The notes below the pieces were generated by a model. The model was not told the origin of the DNA. It made no database searches and was given only the letters and a program-made list of their open reading frames with translations. From Kosakonia oryzendophytica (GTDB lineage: Bacteria > Pseudomonadota > Gammaproteobacteria > Enterobacterales > Enterobacteriaceae): a stretch of DNA of 64,000 nucleotides. Made by a program: the position numbers and the translations under genes. The stretch spans positions 186,001 to 250,000 of the forward strand of contig NZ_FMAY01000007.1 in the NCBI RefSeq assembly GCF_900094925.1, in the 5' to 3' direction. Position 1 is the first letter of the stretch; every line of letters begins with the position of its first letter. Positions 58,492 to 64,000 of this stretch are shown piece by piece.

Positions 58492-59891
58492 TAGTGATCC
58501 TCCTCGCCCTGTAACCGTTCCCCGGTGGCAGACAACGGACGCGCCGGTCTGCCATCTTCCGGGGGCTCGTCGATCGGATGCGGCCCTTTTTTGATCAGCC
58601 GCAGCATATAGCTGTAACCCACGCCGAATACCGAGCTGTAGACCACAATAAACAGCAGCAGACTCAGGCTCATTTGCAGCGTGCTGTGTGCAGACACGGC
58701 GTCTGCGGTGCGCAGCAGCCCATACACTACCCAGGGTTGCCTCCCCACTTCAGTGGTCACCCACCCGGCGAGGATTGCCACCAGACCGGCTGGCCCCATC
58801 CACAGCGCAAAATGAAGAAAAGGCCGGGCGTGGAATAAACGACGCCGGTATCGCAACCATAATGCCGCGAGACCCAGAACAATCATCAGTACGCCCATGC
58901 CCACCATCAGCCTGAATGACCAGAAAACGAGGGTGGAATTGGGCCGTTCCGCTTTGGGAAAGGATTTCAGTGCCGGAACCTGCTCATTTAATGAGTGGGT
59001 GAGAATCAGGCTGCCGAGCGCCGGGATTTCTACCGCATAGCGGGTGCGCTCCTGTTCCATATCAGGCAGGCCGAAGAGGATCAGCGGTGTGGCTTCACCT
59101 GGCGGATTCTCCCAATGTCCTTCAATGGCGGCGATTTTCGCGGGCTGATGTTTAAGGGTATTCAGACCATGCATATCGCCAACAAAGGCCTGCAAGGGCG
59201 CGACAATCAGCACCATCCACATCGCCATTGACAGCATTTTGCGTATGGCGGAAGAGTCTCTGCCGCGCAACAGATGCCATGCTGCTGAAGCGCCGACCAG
59301 CAGCGCGCTACTGAGAAACGCCGCAATGGTCATATGCAGCAGGCGATACGGAAAAGAGGGATTAAAAATGACCGCCAGCCAGTCAGTCGGCACGACCTGA
59401 CCGTTTTCAATGGAGAAGCCTTGCGGTGTGTGCATCCAACTGTTGGATGCCAGGATCCAGAAGGTGGACATCAACGTGCCGAGGGCCACCATGCAGGTGG
59501 CGAAAAAATGCAAGCCTGGACCTACCTTACTCCAGCCGAACAGCATCACGCCGAGAAAACCGGCTTCGAGGAAGAAGGCGGTCAGCACTTCGTAGGTCAA
59601 CAACGGGCCGGTAATACTGCCGGCAAACTGTGAAAAACCGCTCCAGTTGGTGCCGAACTGGTAGGCCATCACCAGACCTGACACCACGCCCATGCCGAAA
59701 TTAACGGCAAATATTTTTAACCAGAAATGGTAGAGCGCACGCCAGTCGCTATTTCGTGTTTTTAACCAGAGCCCCTCCAGCACCACAAGATAGCTGGCAA
59801 GACCGATGGTGATGGCCGGGAAAATGATATGAAACGAGACGGTAAAGGCGAACTGTAGTCTTGCCAGATGAAACGCATCCCATGCAAACAT
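58491..59891 (-). CDS. cytochrome bd (CIO-type) quinol oxidase subunit I, second operon
   Basis: This 466-residue membrane protein begins MFAWDAFHLARLQFAFTVSF, a typical CioA start. Other landmarks are NFGMGVVSGLVMAYQFGTNW, EAGFLGVMLFG and GRQPWVVYGLLRTADAVS. The Q-loop is short. ATG 59891 has AAGGTGA at 5 bases; an in-frame GTG at 59900 is the alternative. Only 20 bases separate it from the terminator hairpin that ends katN, so it must depend on read-through or on a promoter inside katN. Confidence 0.9.
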   Translation of the reverse strand: MFAWDAFHLARLQFAFTVSFHIIFPAITIGLASYLVVLEGLWLKTRNSDWRALYHFWLKIFAVNFGMGVVSGLVMAYQFGTNWSGFSQFAGSITGPLLTYEVLTAFFLEAGFLGVMLFGWSKVGPGLHFFATCMVALGTLMSTFWILASNSWMHTPQGFSIENGQVVPTDWLAVIFNPSFPYRLLHMTIAAFLSSALLVGASAAWHLLRGRDSSAIRKMLSMAMWMVLIVAPLQAFVGDMHGLNTLKHQPAKIAAIEGHWENPPGEATPLILFGLPDMEQERTRYAVEIPALGSLILTHSLNEQVPALKSFPKAERPNSTLVFWSFRLMVGMGVLMIVLGLAALWLRYRRRLFHARPFLHFALWMGPAGLVAILAGWVTTEVGRQPWVVYGLLRTADAVSAHSTLQMSLSLLLFIVVYSSVFGVGYSYMLRLIKKGPHPIDEPPEDGRPARPLSATGERLQGEEDH

Positions 59892-59905
59892 GTGGGTCAC
59901 CTTCT

Positions 59906-59933
59906 AAAAAAACACCCCTTGTTTAAGGGGTGT
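59906..59933 (-). terminator. intrinsic terminator between katN and the bd oxidase operon
   Basis: ACACCCCTT (59912-59920) and AAGGGGTGT (59925-59933) pair perfectly around GTTT, followed on the minus strand by TTTTTTT and immediately by the ribosome site of the next gene. Confidence 0.9.
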
Positions 59934-59955
59934 GTAGCGTAAGCAATACGGATGG

Positions 59956-60831
59956 TTATTCCTCTCGGGGCTCGCCGCTACCCAGTTCTGCACCGGTTAG
60001 CGGGTCGACGGCAGGATCGGATTGGGTGCGTTTAGCCATCGCTTTCACCAGCGCTTCCTGCTCCTTACTGAGCGTCACCGTTGCCAGACCATCACCGCCG
60101 TCGACCGCAGGTTGCGGATGAGCAACGTACTCGAAGTGTTCATCGCTGTTCCAACTGCCGCGCGGATCGTCCCCCTCCGACATGTTGTAATAGACGTGGG
60201 TGTACTGCTCAACAGGTGGCAATTTGCCCGGCGGGAAATTATTGCGAATGGAATAGAGCGCTTTCTCAAATGACAGTTGATGCGCTGCTTCGCGCGTCAT
60301 CAAGAAACCCAACGCGTCTTTGACGCCGGGATCATCGGTGACATTGATCAGGCGCTCATAGATGATTTTGGCCCGGGCCTCTGCGGCAATATTAGAGCGC
60401 AGATCCGCCGTTACTTCGCCAATGGTATCAATATAGGCTGCCGTCCAGGGCACCCCCGCGGAATTGGTCAGTGCGGGGCCACCGCCGTACAGTAACGAGG
60501 TGATATGGCTGTCGTTACCATTCTCCGTTAACGAACGGTAAAGCTCGGCTTCATTTTCCGTGCCTTCCGCTAACTGGCCTTTTGCCCCTTTATTGAGCAT
60601 ACCGACCAGCGAGCCAATAATTTCCAGATGGCTCAGTTCTTCGGTCGCAATGTCCATGAGCATCTCCTTGCGCCCGACATCTTCATCACCCAATCCCTGG
60701 GTAAAGTAACGGCAAGCGGCGGCAAGTTCACCTTGAGGGCCGCCGAATTGTTCGAGCAAAAGGTTCGCCAGCCCCGGATTAGGTGCGCTGACCCTGACGG
60801 TGTACTGTAATTGTTTCACGTGTCGAAACAT
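59956..60831 (-). CDS. katN: manganese catalase
   Basis: This 291-residue four-helix ferritin-like protein begins MFRHVKQLQYTVRV and has dimanganese ligand motifs EELSHLEII and REAAHQLSFE. It decomposes hydrogen peroxide without heme. The same gene lies with yciG-yciF-yciE in Salmonella and relatives and is RpoS-controlled there. ATG 60831 has GGAGG before it; the ATG at 60912 would overlap yciE. It is last in the yci cluster. Confidence 0.92.
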   Translation of the reverse strand: MFRHVKQLQYTVRVSAPNPGLANLLLEQFGGPQGELAAACRYFTQGLGDEDVGRKEMLMDIATEELSHLEIIGSLVGMLNKGAKGQLAEGTENEAELYRSLTENGNDSHITSLLYGGGPALTNSAGVPWTAAYIDTIGEVTADLRSNIAAEARAKIIYERLINVTDDPGVKDALGFLMTREAAHQLSFEKALYSIRNNFPPGKLPPVEQYTHVYYNMSEGDDPRGSWNSDEHFEYVAHPQPAVDGGDGLATVTLSKEQEALVKAMAKRTQSDPAVDPLTGAELGSGEPREE

Positions 60832-60853
60832 AAAACCTCCGGTTGCGTGGTGG

Positions 60854-61360
60854 TTATTTCTTCGCTTCGACGCCGTCTGCTGCATCACGAAGTAAAAATT
60901 GTTCAGTGACAACAGGCAAATGTGTCAGTGCCCAATCTGCCATCGCTTCTTCTTGCGCAAGGATTTGCTCAAATATTTCTACACTGGCGGTATCGCCGAC
61001 CTTTTGCGCAGCAGCAATTAACGAGGTATAAGAGGCAATTTCAAATTGTTCGAATACATAACTACTGATAGAACCTTTGACAATTTCGTCGGAGGCAAAC
61101 ATACCGCCGATAGATTGTCCCATTGCCGCCATTTTACTGGTGGCATCTTTTAATAACGAGCGACTGATACCGTTACGATCAATGACTTCTTCCAGCAATT
61201 TAATTTGTGACTGCGTTTCAGTCAGATGCTGCTCGATTCGCGCGCGCAAATCAGGGTAATTATCGATACGGCTACTCATGGCATTAAGCATAGATTCTGC
61301 TTGTTTTTCCATCGCGTGCGCATCCCGTAGCCAGTCATGATAATTTTCTTGTGGCGTCAT
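60854..61360 (-). CDS. yciE: YciE, ferritin-like DUF892 protein
   Basis: This 168-residue four-helix protein has DUF892 features (MTPQENYHDWLRDAHAMEKQ, IASYTSLIAAAQKVGD). Function is unknown; a metal or stress role is proposed. GAGGAA precedes the ATG. In-line with yciF (upstream) and katN (downstream). Confidence 0.88.
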   Translation of the reverse strand: MTPQENYHDWLRDAHAMEKQAESMLNAMSSRIDNYPDLRARIEQHLTETQSQIKLLEEVIDRNGISRSLLKDATSKMAAMGQSIGGMFASDEIVKGSISSYVFEQFEIASYTSLIAAAQKVGDTASVEIFEQILAQEEAMADWALTHLPVVTEQFLLRDAADGVEAKK

Positions 61361-61432
61361 GATACATTCCTCAGTAATTAATGTGCTTAGCAGAGAAGAT
61401 TAATGTCGTCGCATAGCTATTAAAGTCAGGGG

Positions 61433-61930
61433 TTATTCAACTTCAGCTTTTTGATTAATGGTCGATGTTGCGATCTGGGTCAGCAGACTGTCCGTGGTTT
61501 TTTCTTCATCTAACGTTGCAGAGAGTAATTTTTGTGCATTCTTCAGCCCTAACTGACTGGCCAGTGTACACAATGTGCCATACGAGGCGATTTCATAATG
61601 TTCCACTTTCTGCGCCGCCGCAATCAATGCAGCGTCACGCACACTGCCTTTTTCCGTGGCGTCGATAACTTCATTGGCTTCATCAATCAGCCCTTCCATT
61701 GCATGGCATTTCATGCGCTTAATCTTCATTTCAGGCTCAGCTTCAACAAGCTGATCGATGCGTTCAATTTGCCCCTGAGTTTCTTCATAATGCTTTTTAA
61801 ATGCATCGGATAATTCGCTGTTTGATGCCTCTCGCGATAATTTCAATAATGCGCGAGAAAGCTGTTTTTCAGCACTATAAATATCGGATAAAGAATGAAT
61901 GAATAGATCGGTAAGAGAATTAACCTGCAT
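61433..61930 (-). CDS. yciF: YciF, ferritin-like DUF892 protein
   Basis: This 165-residue protein (LFIHSLSDIYSAEKQLSRAL, HYEIASYGTLCTLASQLG) is a DUF892 four-helix protein like E. coli YciF, a dimer with a diiron-type site. It precedes yciE by 72 bases and follows yciG. RpoS-dependent in relatives. Confidence 0.88.
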   Translation of the reverse strand: MQVNSLTDLFIHSLSDIYSAEKQLSRALLKLSREASNSELSDAFKKHYEETQGQIERIDQLVEAEPEMKIKRMKCHAMEGLIDEANEVIDATEKGSVRDAALIAAAQKVEHYEIASYGTLCTLASQLGLKNAQKLLSATLDEEKTTDSLLTQIATSTINQKAEVE

Positions 61931-62032
61931 AAATTATCACCTTTTATTGAACAGGAAATAGTAGCGAGCCGCTTAACGGCTCGCCGTCATTGCAAATACT
62001 TCGCAAGTGTTTAAAGCCGTGGTAATTAGAAA

Positions 62033-62215
62033 CTACTCACCCGATTTGCGGCCGCCGCCATGGCTCTGTTGACCGCCTTTTTTACCGGCTTCAGAAGCAC
62101 GTTCAGGGTCATTTTTAAAATTACCGCCGCTATGTTGACCACCTTTACGTCCTGCTTCAGACGCTTTTTCACGATCTTCTGCGAAATTACCAGAACCGCC
62201 ACGATGTTCAGCCAT
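62033..62215 (-). CDS. yciG: YciG, KGG-repeat stress protein (second copy)
   Basis: This 60-residue protein (MAEHRGGSGNFAEDREK, two KGGQ motifs) is nearly identical to E. coli YciG and to the copy at 30429-30611. ATG 62215 has TGGAG upstream. It is first in the yciG-yciF-yciE-katN cluster. Confidence 0.9.
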   Translation of the reverse strand: MAEHRGGSGNFAEDREKASEAGRKGGQHSGGNFKNDPERASEAGKKGGQQSHGGGRKSGE

Positions 62216-62580
62216 GTTATTTCTCCAGTTTCGTTGTTTAAATAACGACATATTTAACTACTCATGTCGTTGCCCTCGGTATCTAACTCTAGTCGGGGAG
62301 AGGAATATGTCAAAGCGGAGCGCGGAATGGTAAGGTGCATCAAATAGTGATGTCCCGTTTGTTGTTGCGTTACTTAATTGGTTTGGGTTCGCTGAAAATA
62401 TACCTTTTAAAATAAGTGCGTTGAATGATGCGTTGATGGACATTGCGGGGAAAAATAAGGTGATAACAGCCCGGAAAGTCTGCCAAAACGCAACGGCGAT
62501 GGTCTGTCTTTTCCCCGTGTATGAATGTTTGCGGGAGAAAATATAAATTATTTTAACGCGTTTAAGATAAATCTGACAAA

Positions 62581-62706
62581 GAAAAACCCTCAGGAACAGG
62601 AAATCCGGTCTGCACCTGAGGGCATGCAAATGCATACTCGTTACGCTAGTTAGTCTGCTAATAATCGGCGGCAATGCATTCAGAATGTTCCTGATTTTCA
62701 ACGAAA
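62581..62706 (-). ncRNA. candidate small RNA
   Basis: On the minus strand a TACAAT -10-like box (62718-62713) would start transcription near 62706. A terminator follows: CCTGAGGG-type arm (62622-62615) pairing with CCCTCAGG (62594-62587), then TTTTTC. The implied RNA is about 125 bases, with no ORF or ribosome site. The -35 match is weak. I do not recognise it as a known sRNA. Confidence 0.4.
62587..62622 (-). terminator. intrinsic terminator without an upstream gene
   Basis: CCCTCAGG and CCTGAGGG form an 8-bp stem, with a 20-base inner region that can extend it. A TTTTTC tract follows on the minus strand. No protein gene on that strand ends here. Confidence 0.75.
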
Positions 62707-62890
62707 CGGCAAATTGTAACCCGTTGTTGGATAAGAAAACACCAAAGGGTATTTCTCTTTATGCGGGTTATCTGGCGTCACGCGACAACCGTAAGCGGCT
62801 TACTATTTCTTTAATCTGGTAAAGCAGGAGAAGGTCCTGTTTCGGCAAGTCATCGCCAGACAGGTAATCAGCGAAACGGCGAGGTGACAA

Positions 62891-63394
62891 ATGGGATGTA
62901 ATAATGAGCGGCTGCCCGGTGTGAAAGAAAGTGTGCGGGCGCTTAATTTTGAATCGACGTTTCGGCGGATTGGGTTTGTTCTGTTATTAAGCATTATTGT
63001 TGCTGCATTGATGGGTTTTTTCTCCGGCGGCTATATCAGTTCGGCGACGAAAATGAACCGCACGCACTCGCTAAAAGTGGAATATGAACGCGTTGGCCGC
63101 CTGCAAAATGAGTTGAGAATGAAAATTTCCCCGCACTCGCTGATAGCCGATACTTATCTCTTCAGCATCGGTGGCGCATTCAATGAACGTTTTCAACCGG
63201 GTAGCGTGTGGCCGCAACCGGATCGCATGTTCAGTCAGGGGGAGACGCTTTATCTTGTCTATAACGATGTCGCTGGCAAGCGTGATTTCAGCGTTCGGGT
63301 GTACGCAACCCCTTCTACGGCGGGGAAAGCAGTCAATACGGTAAAGGTGAATGATGAGCCTGAAGTCCGTTTCTGGCAGTTTATTTTTCCTTAG
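62891..63394 (+). CDS. small membrane-anchored hypothetical protein (167 aa)
   Basis: One membrane helix (about 28-47, FVLLLSIIVAALMGFFSGG) is followed by a 120-residue periplasm-facing domain with DTYLFSIGGAFNERF and EVRFWQFIFP. The ATG has GAGGTGA upstream. No family recognised. It ends 9 bases before the DUF421 gene, so the two are probably cotranscribed. Confidence 0.6.
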   Translation: MGCNNERLPGVKESVRALNFESTFRRIGFVLLLSIIVAALMGFFSGGYISSATKMNRTHSLKVEYERVGRLQNELRMKISPHSLIADTYLFSIGGAFNERFQPGSVWPQPDRMFSQGETLYLVYNDVAGKRDFSVRVYATPSTAGKAVNTVKVNDEPEVRFWQFIFP

Positions 63395-63403
63395 GAGAAG
63401 ACG

Positions 63404-63840
63404 ATGGAGATGGTACTGAGGGCCCTGGCCATTTATCTTATTTTGCTGCTGGTTTTTAAAGTGGCTGGTCGTCGTGCGCTGTTACAGATGATTTGATATT
63501 ATTATTGATCATCAGCGAGGCGACGCAGCAGGCATTACTGGGGAATGACTTTTCGGTGACTGGCGCCATGCTGACGATCATTACGCTGGTAACGGCCGAT
63601 ATTCTGTTTGGATTGATGAAAAAATATATTTCCGGCGCAGAAGCGGTGATGGACGGCACGCCAGTCATTCTGGTGGAAAACGGCATTCCATTGATGGACA
63701 AACTGCAAAAAGTGGATGTCTCCTGCGATGATATTTTGGTTGCTGCGCGCCAGAGTCAGGGGATCACCGAGCTAGGTAAAATAAAATATGCGATTCTGGA
63801 GCGTAGCGGGCATATCTCAATTATTCCAGCCGAAGGGTAA
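63404..63840 (+). pseudogene. DUF421 (YetF/YcaP-like) membrane protein gene, frameshifted
   Basis: The N-terminus [20 protein letters not shown] with AGRRALLQM is in one frame and stops at TGA 63494-63496. The rest, from [17 protein letters not shown] through [13 protein letters not shown]-type to the end, is in another frame starting near 63490. DUF421 proteins have three helices plus a cytoplasmic domain. One net base appears missing between the QM and LILLLI codons. This may be a real frameshift, programmed frameshifting, or a sequence error. Confidence 0.7.
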
Positions 63841-64000
63841 GCCAAAAGGGATGGGCAGACTGTCGCCATTTCTGCTTGCCGGACAGAATAGCGCGATGTT
63901 TGCGGAATACAGTTGCGGAACCGCGCATATTGATGCCCAACAAAACGGTCGTAAAATAGCCAGGCGCCTGTATGTCTCTTCCTCTGAGTGTTGATTGCCA

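Larger units (their letters stand above)
62216..62890. other. intergenic region upstream of yciG
   Basis: These 675 bases should contain the yciG promoter and the promoter of the plus-strand gene at 62891. A 147-codon minus-strand frame has no ribosome site. A terminator and a -10-like box define a candidate small RNA on the minus strand (separate entry). Confidence 0.5.

Noticed and set aside
62258-62701. 147-codon minus-strand frame
   Set aside because: Covers the sRNA candidate and its terminator and has no ribosome site.

Overview
The window looks like chromosomal DNA of an enterobacterium (Enterobacterales; Klebsiella, Kosakonia and Enterobacter are the closest in flavour). The evidence is DcuSR, Mqo, KatG, the yciGFE-katN cluster, EmrAB-type efflux and a Klebsiella-type soluble fumarate reductase, all with clean Shine-Dalgarno sites and short intergenic gaps. 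Genus assignment is an inference. I found no rRNA, tRNA, IS element, prophage or CRISPR array.

Left part (1-6.4 kb): a type VI secretion accessory operon (DUF2169-pentapeptide fusion, second pentapeptide protein, DUF3540, PAAR-like DUF4150) followed by two exported proteins of unknown function. 6.6-16.7 kb: an anaerobic C4-dicarboxylate module. It has a class I fumarase, a DASS-family transporter, an intergenic region with a perfect FNR box, a three-domain cytoplasmic NADH:fumarate reductase, its ApbE flavin transferase, and the DcuR/DcuS two-component system. The transporter would import dicarboxylates, fumarase would make fumarate from malate, the reductase would consume NADH, ApbE would attach its FMN, and DcuSR plus FNR would control the set. 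16.8-29.7 kb: a MurQ-like protein that lacks both catalytic glutamates, malate:quinone oxidoreductase, a glucarate-type MFS transporter, a sigma-54 activator divergent from an aldehyde/alcohol dehydrogenase pair with a visible sigma-54 promoter and palindromic upstream site, an exported hydrolase with a MerR regulator, a GAPDH, and a GlxA-type AraC regulator.

29.8-40.9 kb: a small KGG stress protein and partner, then a translationally coupled operon of FdhF-like formate dehydrogenase, DUF1641 protein and a cyanide-insensitive-type cytochrome bd oxidase, which reads as a formate-to-oxygen respiratory chain. Next are a TetR/RidA divergent pair and catalase-peroxidase. 41.2-46.1 kb: probable accessory DNA, with a Septu-like ATPase/HNH nuclease pair and an unrecognised two-gene operon. 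46.1-54.7 kb: MarR-EmrA-EmrB-MFS efflux operon, a membrane chemoreceptor with a C-terminal CheR-binding-type pentapeptide, and a cytosolic FIST-domain chemoreceptor. 55.5-64 kb: a zinc alcohol dehydrogenase, a CinA/PncC-like amidase, and a reverse-strand stress cluster yciG-yciF-yciE-katN that runs into a second CIO-type cytochrome bd operon (with DUF2474) through an intrinsic terminator. A candidate small RNA gene, a small membrane protein and a frameshifted DUF421 gene close the window.

Recurring themes are flavin/quinone redox enzymes, alternative oxygen reduction (two bd operons) and peroxide defence (KatG, KatN, Yci proteins).
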